Shown piece by piece: positions 46,828 through 57,800 of a DNA stretch of 64,000 nucleotides. The notes under the pieces were generated by a model that did not search any database, was not told the DNA's origin, and was given only the letters and a program-made list of their open reading frames with translations. Numbering within the stretch: the first letter of the stretch is position 1; every line of letters begins with the position of its first letter. The position numbers and the translations under genes were made by a program. The stretch is taken from the NCBI GenBank assembly GCA_038503035.1, contig JAVSML010000047.1:386972-450971 (forward strand), given 5' to 3'. This DNA comes from Crocodylus rhombifer. Its lineage: Eukaryota; Chordata; Crocodylia; Crocodylidae.

Positions 46828-49800
46828 TCTCTTCCCCCTCCTCCCCCAGTGTCCTAACTAGGTAAATGTTGACTTCAAAGGGGTGGCACAGCACCTGCAA
46901 AAGACACTTTCATGACCTTCCTAGTGGGTTTTTGGCAGATAGAATGAGATCTCACAAGTTGTGGCTTCCTCCCAGTTAGCTAAGAAATCACTACACAATA
47001 TTTATTGTGGGTCTTTCATAACTAAAATGGGGTCTAGTTACCCAATTCCCTTTTTCTTCCACTGGGAATGGGATTTCCATAACCCTTAGGTGGGGCTGCT
47101 TATTCCACAGTCAGTGCAACAAAGGCTGCTTTCAACAGGAAAAAATGTGACACCTTAATAATGTCCACTGAGGTTGTAATAGTCCTTTCAAGTATGTAGC
47201 AGCTTGTGGTGTTTGGTTTAGTTTAGGGATGGCAAAAAACCTATCATCTCTACTAGTATATTATCATGATTTATATAGACATAGGTCATTATAGTGATTC
47301 AGTGCTCTAATCATCATGATAATGGAGCCTAATTGCTAAGCTCCTCTAGAACCAAAAAAAAAAGAAAAAAAAAAAAAAAAGAACCTCAAACAGAATTTAT
47401 CCTAATACCATCTGAAGACTGGCAACAGAATATTATTTCTATTTTGATCACACCCTTATTTTTCAAGGGGAGAAAAAGGTGTGTTAATTATGTAGATCAT
47501 AAAATGACCTTGAGATTTTGAAAACCAAACAGAAAATAGCAGTGTTAGCTATTTTAAATGTAAAGTACTTGTTCTTGGGAACAAACTAACAGGTGTCCAG
47601 GCTTACTCTAAAAACAGAATATGATCAAGGTCTCAAGAAAAGGTTCAATTAAAATAAGGGTAGCTTGTCTTGATATTGCTAAAAGGAAAATAAGCACTTG
47701 CAAATGGGCTTTTAGAAGTATCTACTTTACTATTCAACTCACTGTCTTTACGAATACTGCATATGAGCATGCATGCACATCAAGCCACAAAACCTTTGTT
47801 AAATTAATGTGAAGGATGTTTGACTGTGGGTTTTTTTTCCTCCAAACACAGGCATACACATGCACAAAAGAAAAGTGTAAGGAAATTGTAAACTGAAGTG
47901 ACATTCATACTTAACGCAATACCAATCTCCAGGCATTGGTTTGCAGTCATCACAGAACTCCTCCACATCAGCATGCAACCTTCTCTAACACACTTCAGTT
48001 CAATAGAGTTATCATCTTTAAAGCAGACATCAAATAAGTGAACTTTACACTGCAGTACTGTGTCCAATCTAGGAAGGCAGTCTCCTGGTACTAGGGGAGC
48101 GTGCAGTTGGATGAGTTGAAGAACAATCACTTTTTAACAGCCTATTGGCAGTTGCTCAGAATTGCATGATTTTTTTATTCTGGTTTCCATTATAATTTGT
48201 TTTTTGCACTTATTAGAACAGAAAAAAGCTCAGGTATGAAGTTTCTCATGGAATACTGTACAATGCCTGTTATAATACTTGTTATGGCTACGATTCAGCA
48301 AACCACTTATGCATTCATAGTTCATGACTATTGTAGAATTCTCTCAACATTTACCTATGGCAGGGGGGATAAACTGTCTTCTAACAAGGTGATCTCTCCC
48401 TCTTCAAAAAGGTCTTCAGCCAAATAAACTTAAATCCCCACATTTCTCAATATTATGGTTCAATATTGTGTAATGGTTTGATCTCTACCATTGGTCCTCC
48501 CATTGGAGATTTTTGGAATGTACTTGTGATTCTGAAGCACAGTTCTATTTTTCAGCTTGATTCTCCTCGTAGACCTAAAGGGCAGAAGTTACAAAGTTTG
48601 AAATCTAAACCTCCACTGAGCACCATTTTGATCTCTTTCATAAGAGTTTGATTTTTCTGGTAACATGCTTCCTGCAACTTTGATGTTAATCAGTTCTTAG
48701 AAAACTGCCATAGCACACATGATCTCTCAGCCTTCATGATTCTGTAGGCTTTCATGAAGACTATTCAAACATTTATCACAAGGTAATGCCAGTAACACCA
48801 AACTAAATTACTTTCTATTATGTGTTTTATGGACATAAATTCTCAAAAATAAAAATCAAGGCAATTTTCAGCAGCTGGCTGCATCCAGTATTGTGAATTT
48901 AATAAACAAAGCTATGTTTGTGTGGGGCTTTTTCACAAAATATAATCAAAGATGACAGGTTGGTTATGGGAAACTTAAATCCTTGATATATACATTAGTT
49001 TAAAAGCTCATTACCTTTTAAAGCATTCATTCAAGTCTGTCATGCAAGGCAAAGTTCCTGTTCTGGGCAAAACATATGGTATGTCACTTAGCACATGACA
49101 TGTTTTTAGATCACACTGTCTGCATGTGTACAAACCTTGAATGCAAATGCAAGAGCTCATCCTGCAAAGCCTTACGCTCATCTACTACTCATTTGAATAG
49201 CTCCACAAGAGTTGTTACAAGGGTTTGTATAAGTAAAATGCCACATACAGAAGGAAACATTTTCAGTACTGGCCTCACCATTACCCTTTTGAATTTTTCT
49301 AGTGAGAAATTAGTTCTATTAATATACCAGTCTAAGTAATATGCATACCAGTATGAATGTGTATGTCAGTATTTCTTGCTAATAGTCAGGTTGACCATTC
49401 TTACAACCTCATAAAGCATTTACTTTACTTACTGGGTACTGAACTTGATTTTATAAAGATTGCTTAATTCACCAGGGTTAACTAGATGTTAGCCAGATAC
49501 ATTAAAGGTAAACCAAAGTTTAGGAAGCTTTGATTTAGATAATGATTGTTCATTTGAACTGCCAGTTGCTCGCTACATCTATCTACAGATAATTAGGGCC
49601 TATGACCAAGGTCAGACATATCGGAAGTATTTATATTTTGGTGCAAAAATATAAATAAGGTCCCAAGAACACTCAAATTTTGTTAAAAATAAGTAATTGC
49701 TGGATGCTGATGTTCTAATGTTCATAGATTTTGGAGCCTCAGTGTAATTCTAGATTAAGTGCCTTTGTATAAAATTATCTTGGCAGCAGACTTAGTGGAA

Positions 49801-49992
49801 AGCATCGTTATTTCTGTTCTAAACCCAGCATCATCTAGTCAGTGATTTCTTGAATAAACCAGAGTGGTCAAAATGCATTAGGCTCACTATCATTTCCCAC
49901 CACACCTCTCCATTATAAGCACATCTCTTTGGAGGAGAGATATCTGGAGCAGATGAAATACTGAAAAAACTGCTTATGAGCATTAATTTGCA
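46828..49992. other. Unassigned AT-rich sequence
   Basis: Contains an A-rich tract at 47353-47381. The open frames (for example 47804-48130 minus) are not recognisable proteins. Confidence 0.3.
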
Positions 49993-51197
49993 TTTCATAG
50001 ATTTCATAGATTTCATAGACATTAGGGCTGGAAGGGACCTCGGGAGATCTTCGAGTCCAGCCCCCTGCCCAAAGGGCAGGAAGTCAGCTGGGGTCATAGG
50101 ATCCCAGCAAGATAAGCATCCAATTTACTCTTGAAGGTGTTCAATGTAGGTGCTTGAACCACCTCCAATGGCAGACTGTTCCAGACCTTGGGGGCTCGGA
50201 CAGTAAAGAAATTCTTCCTTATGTCCAGCCTGAAACGGTCTTGCAGGAGTTTGTGACCGTTCGACCTTGTCATCCCTTGGGGCGCTCTGGTGAACAGATG
50301 TTCCCCCAGATCCTGGTGGTCACCCCTGATAAACTTATAGGTGGCCATCAGATCACCCCTGAGCCTGCGCTTTTCCAGGCTAAAGAGTCCCGTGGCTCTC
50401 AGCCTGTCATCATAAGATCTGTTTTCCTGACCTCTGATCATGTGCGTGGCTCTCCTCTGGACTCTCTCAAGCTTCTCCACATCCTTTTTGAATTGTGGAG
50501 CCCAAAACTGGATGCAGTACTCCAGCTGCGGCCTCACCAAGGCCGAGTACAAGGGGAGAATGACGTCCCGGGATTTGCTCGAGAAGCATCTATGGATGCA
50601 CGCCAGCATTTTGGTCGCTTTACTAGCTGCAGCATCGCATTGGAGGCTCATGTTCATCTTGTGGTCAATGATGACCCCCAAGTCTTTTTCTTCTGTAGTG
50701 CTAAACAACGTAGCACTGCCGAGCCTATAAGGGTGCTGCAGGTTTTTCCTCCCGAGGTGGAGAACCTTGCATTTTTTGGTGTTAAACACCATCAGGTTCT
50801 CATCTGCCCATTTGCTGAGCTTGTCCAGGTCAGCCTGGATCACCCGCCTATCTTCTGGCGTGGATGCTTTGCCCCAAAGTTTGGTGTCATCGGCGAACTT
50901 GGTCAGTCCACTCCTAACTCCAATGTCCACATCATTAATGAAGATGTTGAACAGTATGGGTCCCAGGACAGAGACTTGAGGGACCCCACTGGTTACAGGG
51001 CACCATGATGATTGACTGCCATCAATCACAACCCTCTGGGTCCGACCACGAAGCCAATTTCGCAGCCAGCGGATCGTGGTGGAGCCAAGGCCACAACTGG
51101 GCAGTTTGGCCAAGAGGTGATCATGGGATACCAGATCAAAAGCTTTTTTGAAGTCAAGATATATGACATCAATCTCTTCTCCCTTGTCATATGGTGT
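49993..51197 (-). mobile_element. CR1 LINE, well preserved, 5'-truncated
   Basis: The 3' terminus is at 49993-50018, where TTTCATAGA is repeated three times, followed by GGGCTGGAAGGGACCTCGG and CGAGTCCAGCCCCCTGCCC (reverse complement of the CR1 end). A short 3' untranslated part separates this from the stop codon of the reading frame at 50094. The copy is cut at its 5' end near 51190-51197, inside the reverse transcriptase. The open frame and the low divergence of the 3' end suggest one of the youngest insertions in the window. Confidence 0.92.
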
Positions 51198-51239
51198 TTG
51201 GATTTGAACATGGGTTAAATAACTTTCATTTGGAAACAC
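50094..51239 (-). CDS. CR1 ORF2 C-terminal part (reverse transcriptase), partial
   Basis: 381 codons are open. Residues from about 15 on are CR1; the first 14 or so come from flanking DNA, so the Met is not a CR1 start. Residues 28-35 LDFKKAFD are RT motif A with the first catalytic Asp. Residues 84-94 SGVPQVSVLGP are the motif before the active site, with Val89 where Gly is usual (PQGSVLGP). Residues 115-118 FADD are the catalytic box. The CR1 C-terminal signature follows (EKDLGVIIDHKMN, QRRATHMIRG, LFSLEKRRLRGDL, NSLPLEVVQAPTL). CR1 RT makes cDNA at the nicked target. Endonuclease and N-terminal RT are missing, so it cannot act alone. Confidence 0.85.
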   Translation of the reverse strand: MFPNESYLTHVQIQTPYDKGEEIDVIYLDFKKAFDLVSHDHLLAKLPSCGLGSTTIRWLRNWLRGRTQRVVIDGSQSSWCPVTSGVPQVSVLGPILFNIFINDVDIGVRSGLTKFADDTKLWGKASTPEDRRVIQADLDKLSKWADENLMVFNTKKCKVLHLGRKNLQHPYRLGSATLFSTTEEKDLGVIIDHKMNMSLQCDAAASKATKMLACIHRCFSSKSRDVILPLYSALVRPQLEYCIQFWAPQFKKDVEKLERVQRRATHMIRGQENRSYDDRLRATGLFSLEKRRLRGDLMATYKFIRGDHQDLGEHLFTRAPQGMTRSNGHKLLQDRFRLDIRKNFFTVRAPKVWNSLPLEVVQAPTLNTFKSKLDAYLAGIL

Positions 51240-51534
51240 TGATAGGAAGTTTGCTTTGGTTTATTTTCACATGTCTGAAAATGGAAGTTTAATTTGAGTA
51301 CCCATATTTCCACAGGAGTAGAAATATTGCTATTTGTCTTTTTCTATTACAAATTCATTTACACTTTTTTACAAAAAATGCAGTCATACAGTCAGAAAGC
51401 AGGAAAGGTGCTTCATATTTTAAGTAAAATATTATATGTCATAAAAAATGTACTGAAAATAGCTGAGAACTATTATGAAAAATCCATAGGCTAGAAGTTG
51501 TTTGTCAAAATTGTTTGACAAATGCTTAAACATA
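51198..51534. other. Unassigned AT-rich sequence
   Basis: Nothing supportable between the CR1 and the next repeat block. Confidence 0.3.
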
Positions 51535-52559
51535 ACAATGCATTTGCACCTGGCACATTGTAATAGGGAGCCATCAAACCTAATTGGAAATCTCTGCAGG
51601 TGGCTGGGAAGCCACCTGATTGAAAGGGGCAAACTTAAGAGGCATATATGCCCTGAGCCTGAATGAGGGGGCAGGCTAGCCATGCTGGTGATCAGGAGAT
51701 AAGTTCCCAGGAGGGGAGGGAGCTCCCTGAACCATTGTGGAGTGCTCATGGGCCAGAGGCAGGGGTGAGGGCTGATCTGATGCCTGTTTGTCTATGTCAG
51801 GGGGAGGTTCCTTTAAAAGTGATAGTGTGCTTTTTTTTTTTTTTTCTTTTATGATTTTTGCTCAGAAGAGAAGGTTTGTATTCAGCGGTTGATTGCCATT
51901 TTCTTTAAAGTTAAACTGGTGGCCTGGGTTGGGACTATTGGTGGTGCAGGTGTTTCAGTGGTGCCCATACGTGACTGCTTTGAGCCCTCCAGGGACCAGT
52001 CTCAAGGTGCTGACAGGAGGCAGCCAGGGAGTGTTGAAGCCTAGGCTGGCTAAGGCCATAGCCAGAGAGGGCAAGAAACCCAAGAGGGGTAAAATTATTG
52101 CCCAAGAAGGGTGAGAACCAGGGCCAAGCTCCTGAAGCTCAAGAGGGTTGAAACATTCACTCAAAAGAGGAGGAAGTAGGGCTAGGGTCCTGAAGCCCAA
52201 GGGGGATGGAATCATAGCCCAAGATGGGCAAGAACCAGGTCCAGGGACCCAAAGCCTGAGAGAGGCAGAATAATAGCTCAAAAGAGGTGAGAGCCAGGAC
52301 CAGGATCCTGGAGTCCAAGAGGTGTGAAACGTTAGCTTGCAAGGGGTGAGAATAAGGGCCAGGAGCTCCAAGCCCCAAAGGGTGAAATCAAAGCCTAAGA
52401 GCATGACATGCAGGCTGGAACCCAGAAGCCAGGTCTGGGACAGTAGGTCTAGGCTAATGGACCAGCTAGAGCAGGGGGGTGGAAGCCAAGAAGACTGAAA
52501 TACCAAGAAGAAAGTAGAAGCCTGTGGTGGCCTAACATTGATTTGGGGCAAAATGCTCT
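51535..52559. repeat. Dispersed-repeat-like block with internal minisatellite
   Basis: The texture (moderately GC-rich, a perfect CAGGTGGCT/AGCCACCTG hairpin at 51597-51618, a T-rich stretch at 51831-51849, then tandem 59-bp units) differs from the AT-rich flanks and suggests a mobile or repeated sequence. I recall similar blocks in reptile genomes but cannot name a family. It could contain an LTR; no primer-binding site or coding part is visible. Confidence 0.35.
52079..52406. repeat. 59-bp minisatellite, about 5.5 units
   Basis: Units begin at 52079, 52138, 52196, 52255, 52314 and 52373, giving spacings of 59, 58, 59, 59 and 59 bp. Each has the plan CCAAGAGG..TGAAA, a CATAGCCCAA-like part, GGTGAGAACCAGG and CCAGGATCCTGAAG. 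A partial unit with a similar GGCAAGAA part lies upstream (52040-52078). The minus-strand open frame over this region arises from the repeat. Confidence 0.85.
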
Positions 52560-52571
52560 ACTTAAGTGATG
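52560..52571 (+). repeat. 12-bp target-site duplication, left
   Basis: ACTTAAGTGATG, identical to 54850-54861, at the outer edges of the Penelope-like insertion. Confidence 0.85.
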
Positions 52572-52688
52572 CAGGGTTTTGGGTTGTAGCTGTGTTGGTC
52601 TAAGGATATAGGCAGGCAAGGTTCTTTGGATAGATGTGATATCTTTTATCAGATCAACTGAGTAGTCAGAAAAAAATTCTTTGTAATC

Positions 52689-52714
52689 TTTCAGGCACAA
52701 GCACCCTTCTTCAG
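52689..52714 (-). ncRNA. Hammerhead-ribozyme-like core, copy B
   Basis: On the minus strand CTGAAGA (52714-52708) is followed by a 15-nt stem-loop segment and GAAA (52692-52689), matching CUGANGA...GAAA. The spacing is identical to copy A (289-314). The possible stem II is short with a bulge. Stems I and III are not clearly paired, so activity is doubtful. Confidence 0.35.
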
Positions 52715-52837
52715 ACATAGGAAGTCTCTGCTGTTATTAGATCTCCAAGGAATGAAAGTGTTGTCCTGTAGGGCCAGGCCAACTTGCAGGATCTCAAAAG
52801 TGCACTGTTAGATGGGAGGGTGTGACATAATTGCGCT

Positions 52838-52882
52838 CACACACACACTCTCTCTCTCTCTCTCTCTCTCTCCCCCCCCCCC
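52838..52882. repeat. (CA)n(CT)n(C)n microsatellite
   Basis: CA repeats, about 12 CT units and a run of about ten C in direct succession. Confidence 0.9.
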
Positions 52883-53078
52883 TCTTTCTACCAACTCGGG
52901 CACATAAACATTATACACAAAAAATTAGACAAAAATCAGTTGTAAATACCCACACACCCCATACATATACATGGATTACTAATTCATATACCATTCACAT
53001 GATAATATATATATTTGCCAGTTCACACCACACACCTATACATACACACAGGTGAGTTCCTGATTTGGGTGGTATGTA

Positions 53079-53102
53079 GTGTGTGTGTGTGTGTGGGGGG
53101 GG
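53079..53102. repeat. (GT)n(G)n microsatellite
   Basis: About eight GT units followed by a run of G. Confidence 0.9.
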
Positions 53103-54849
53103 TACTTGGGATACCTAGGGTGCTTGGTGACTATGGGAGGGGGAATCAAAGGTCAAAGGTTTCCAGAAGGAGGGAGATGGATGGGTGTTAAGATGAGAGA
53201 GGGAAAAATAAGAGAGTGAAAATGCCAGGAGTGAAAGTTGCCAGGGCTGGGATTAGAACTGGCAGACTGGAGGGGAGCTGGGGTTACTTAAGGTTAATGT
53301 GCCCTGGGGTTACTTGGGGGTCACCTAGTGCTGGGGTGGAAGCAAGGAAAAAAGCTAGGCAAGGAGGGAACGGCCAGGAAACAGGGAGGCAGAAAGCTGA
53401 GAGAGAGCCAGAAAATCAAGGAGGAGGACTGGGAGGTTAATGAGAAAAAAACCCAACTTGGGGTTTCAAATAACAGGTTTACTAAACAGACAACACACTA
53501 TACAGCTCCACAAAATTATTGGTCCCCCTCCCCCCCACATAGCAGAAGAGAAAAAGGCTTGGTGGAGGGATTGAAGTCAAAGTGTGTAGGGACAGATCTA
53601 GGTCCTTTGCTTGGGGAAAAAAGGTGGGTGATATCCTGGGCTGTGAATTGATCCTCAATGGCCAGAGGGGGTCTTTTCCAACAAGTTGTTGTCCAGAGGG
53701 GGTCGCCGGCAGGGCCTCTGGGTGGATAGGTGGTGTGGCATGGTGCTGGTCCAGATGGAGAGGGCATCCACTGTGTCTGTCTTCACTACCACTTTTTATA
53801 GGGGCAGAACTTCTATGATCCTAGTGGCAAGGGCATATCCAGGCAAGGGTCAGCCCTGGTAGGCTGAGCATATGCACTCCAGGCAAGAACGTGCAGTTCC
53901 AGGTGTCTGTGTTGCAACAGTGGGTTGACTGATTTCTGTAGGGTGTTTGTATTTGAAATGCTGGGTTTCTGTTCTGTTCCTGGGCGAGTCAATGGAAGGC
54001 AATTGTCTAATCATTAAGCTGATGGTCCAGTCCTTGAGTTGATTATTCAGTAGAGGCCTGCTACCATTGTATTTCAAGCACCCTCATTCATCCCCATTCA
54101 TTCAGGAACAATTTACACAAGACTGGTTAGACATGAGTCATAGGTTACACCCAGGCAGAGGACACAAGATGGAGGCTTGACATACAAAATGTAAACTTGA
54201 CATAACTTGACATTACTTACGCTAACTTATACATGTAGGCCTAAATCATATAGTTTCAATAGAAAAAAACAGTAAACATCCGTACAACAGTATAAACATA
54301 ATAATTATACAATATAAAACAGTGGATATCCATAAAGAAGGAAATACAAAAAAAAACTTGCTATCAAAATAAAATGCTAAATCTTATCCTATGGCTTAAT
54401 TTACTCATACTTATCTATAGGGAATAGAGAGAGAGAGAAGTCAGAAATAGCTGGGGAAGGGAGGGAATGCATTTCAAAATCTAAAAGAAGAAAAACTGGG
54501 GGTTTTGCTACATATTAAAAGTGTGACAGGATGTCAGTGAGAATGTAAATAGGTGGAAATTAGGAGAATAAGGGTAGGAAATGGAGGGGGAGAAAAACGA
54601 GGGGAAATAAGCCAAAGGTAAGGGAGATCATTACTGTAGTTGAGTTCTCTCTGGCTTATTCCCCCCTCCTTTCCCTACCCTTGCTTTTCCTAATTTCCAC
54701 TTATTTACATTTTTACTGGCATCCTTTCACACTTGTCTTCTTTCATTCCTTGGAGACCTTAGAACAGCAGAGACTCCCTATGCCTGAAGTGTGCTTCTAC
54801 CTGAAAGCTTGTCCAACTACTCAGTTGGTCTACCCAAAGAAGCTTGCCC

Positions 54850-54861
54850 ACTTAAGTGATG
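54850..54861 (+). repeat. 12-bp target-site duplication, right
   Basis: ACTTAAGTGATG, identical to 52560-52571. Confidence 0.85.
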
Positions 54862-57800
54862 ATTGTTAATACCTGCAAGGCATGGGCATGGCTTTAAGGT
54901 AGGTTGGAGGCCACAGAATTAGACCTTAAGGTAATTAGTGACCATGGGGTATGGGTGGGCCAAGAGGGCCACACCTAGCACCTGAGGGCTGGTGAGGATA
55001 TGTGGGTTGGGAGAAACCTACACACTAATAGTAGACAAAGGCTTGCTTTGGGACCCTGGAGCAGCCTCCCTTTTCAGGAATCAGTAATTTAATCAAGGCA
55101 TGGCAGGTGGGAGAAGAGGGTAGGTACCTTAGGATCCAGAATGGGCAGGAGTTGCCAGGCCACTGGGGGTCTTACAGCTGTCCCTGGGACTCGGTCTTGC
55201 CACACACAGAACGACAGGACTTTTGTTTGTTCTCCAGAAGTGCAGCTTTCTGTTTTGTTTCTCAAGTGAGTGCGTATCTAGCTATCATAAAGAAAACTGT
55301 CAAATATGAATGGAATATAACATGCCTGTGTTTGTAGATAGTCTTGATCCAGCATTTTGAAATCTGAATTCTATCACTAATTTAACCAAATGATAACATG
55401 GATGCCAGTAGTGATATTTTGTATAACTACCTTACTGCTCATAGCCTGGAAAAGGAGGAGAGGAAGTATCATTTTATAAAAACAATTCTGGAGTTGCTTC
55501 AAACTGGAGGAGCGTGAAGGCTAGCCCGTGCATGTATTGTTTGCAAATTTGGATGTATAAGCCTTTAATAACATGTGATGAGCTTGAAGTGATTTGGCTT
55601 TGTATACCTGAAGGGGATTTCAGAGACAAAAATGGGATGCCGCAATAGTGGTGTCAGTTAAAAGTGCATCCTAAGGTCTTTTAACTGTGTCCACTGTAGA
55701 TGCCTATTCATAAATGGAGAGGGGCAATCAGTTATGATTTTGACTGCAAAGTGGATGTATATCTATTGGATGGGTAGAGATATATGCACAGAATTTCTAG
55801 ATCTTGAGCTGCATGAATTTTCCCGAAACAGGATGGGTAACCTGTCCAGAAAGAACCTTTCCTATTTAACTTATTGAATATTTTTTATAACTAGACTTAC
55901 AGTCTACTAACCATAGTCTTTGCAGTGATTAGTGTAGCTAATTTTATGTTATAAATTTAGCTACACTGGGTTGGCTTGAAATTTTCTGTTAACTTAAATA
56001 AAATGTAAATAAACTTTTGTAGACTTATGTTGGGACAAGCACTCTTAGGTTTCTTGGGAGACTAACACAGTTCTGAAAAAAGGGAAGGAATTTATAGCAA
56101 TAAAATAATGGCCTGAGCAGTCAGAGAAGAGCTAGATAGTTAGTAAATGCTGGGCCTGGTTATAGTCATGCTTTGTGGGATATTTAAAAAGGCTCAGTAT
56201 TGGCCTGATACTGAGCCCATTAAGTTAATAGTAGTTATGAACATCATTGGGAAGAAAGGTAGGCCAATACTGTGCACTTCTGAAAATCCCAACCCAAAGG
56301 AAAGAACATAGTTTGTACTATGAGCAATTCTGTTTAATTAAAGTAAACAGTATCTAAAAATATGTTTTAATGACTGATCCCAGCCAGGGTTCAGGTCATT
56401 ATTACCTGAGCTGGACATACTTATGAAGATTAAAGTTATTAATTTCTCTCAGGAAACTTATTTTTGGTCATGGAGCAATTAAACATAGGCAGAAGGTCAC
56501 TGTATGTCATAATATATATTGACAGTTAACACACAGAAGTATGGACTGCAAATGTATTAATGATGGGATATAAATATTGGAACCTGAATCTGGTTTCTCA
56601 AATCACATATCTTGTTCATCTTGCGAAATTTACTGCAAATAAATTTCATTGTGAAGTATCTGTAATACTTGCAGACTACTCTGTCAGGTCTGTTGAATAA
56701 TACACCGAAGCTATCTCAAATTCCATAGCAACCTCTCAAAGGACCTGAATAGGCTGTTTTGAGGTGCATTGGTTCTTGATTCTAAAAGGCTATTCTTAGG
56801 AGTCAAGAATGATGTGTGCTGTAATACGGTAAGTGTAATTAAGAGGAACTTGTTCACTGACTGTAATAAAACTAGGAGTCTTAAAGTAGACCCTTCAGAG
56901 AGACCGTTTTAGTAACAGAGCTTAACCAATTTCTAGTTTTCATCCGATCCATTATATTCATAGTAAACACTATCCATATTTCTGAAAATGCTCTTTTTCA
57001 GCTTTTAAAATCCTTTACATGTAATATGTGCAAAAACATTATTTTGCCTAAATAATAAGAAGTACCTTAGAAAAAATTCTTAATCAGACTTACAGCGAGT
57101 ACAACTCTGCTGATTACAATTGGAATTTATGAGATGCAATTCAGGATAACATTTCAACTCAAGTATTATTTATAAAGGACCGTTTGATGAATAGAATCAA
57201 AGTGCCCTTTGTTAAGACTTGCAGCACCTCTGTAGAATACAGAAGTCATACATATGTATATTTTTATGCTGGTTTTGAATTGGCACGCTGCAATGGTGGT
57301 TTGCTCAAAACCACTGACTAGCAGGAGGCAAGATTAATATTCAGCAGTCTTAATTCACAGTCCTGAAAAGAAAAGACAATAACTGCAAGAAAACCCATGA
57401 GCTATTTTTTGTAATGGCTTATATTGGTAACATTTGTTATTATGATGTAACTGTGATGTCTACATGCTGCAGCAGCAATGCAAAGCCATTGCAAAATTAA
57501 CACCCCCCTTTCATTCCAGGGTAAATTTAGTCATTTAACTCATGTGTATCATTATCCAAGCATATAACAGTTGCATGGTAAAGCTGATTTCTTCTCTTCC
57601 CAGCAGCAACTATCACCAGGCCTCTTCGAAATGGTTACAAATTTATCTGTATGTTTATCCATAGCTTCAGAAATATCAAAAGATTTTGTTTTAAGTAAGT
57701 TGGATGCAAATACCTCTAAGCATTGCTTCATGATGTTTACTGGTCGATGTTACCATGCCCTATTCACCTTTATGAGCTGAGACTTTAGTCCAACTATCTC

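Larger units (their letters stand above)
52759..54515. repeat. Sequence interrupting the Penelope-like element
   Basis: The element is collinear with copy A up to about 52758 and again from about 54516, so this 1.75 kb was inserted or arose there. It starts TGTTGTCCTG and ends TTGCTACA-plus a few bases, TG...CA-like termini. It contains (CA)n, (CT)n, a C run and (GT)n at 52838-53102, then moderately complex sequence with no coding region. It could be an LTR-type insertion, but no duplicated ends are certain. Confidence 0.4.
52572..54849 (-). mobile_element. Penelope-like foldback insertion with 12-bp duplication
   Basis: The left part (52581-52758) is a terminal unit starting GGGTTGTAGCTGTGTTGG. 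It continues, after an interruption, at 54516, then turns round: 54521-54614 and 54652-54732 are inverted arms with a 37-bp spacer, and 54733-54849 is an inverted copy of the left unit lacking its outermost 55 or so bases. ACTTAAGTGATG flanks both sides. Penelope elements are known for terminal repeats in either orientation, 5' truncation and variable target duplications. Hammerhead-like cores are at 52689-52714 (minus) and 54784-54806 (plus). No RT or GIY-YIG coding part is present. Confidence 0.65.

Noticed and set aside
50154..51008. A 284-codon plus-strand open frame
   Set aside because: It lies antisense to the CR1 reverse transcriptase frame and its peptide resembles no protein; it is a shadow of the open minus-strand frame.
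52079..52406. A CRISPR array
   Set aside because: The units are adjacent 59-bp tandem repeats without unique spacers, in a vertebrate-type sequence.
51955..52551. A 198-codon minus-strand open frame with proline/leucine-rich repeats
   Set aside because: The peptide repeats are explained by the 59-bp minisatellite on the other strand; the unit length is not a multiple of three and no protein family is recognised.
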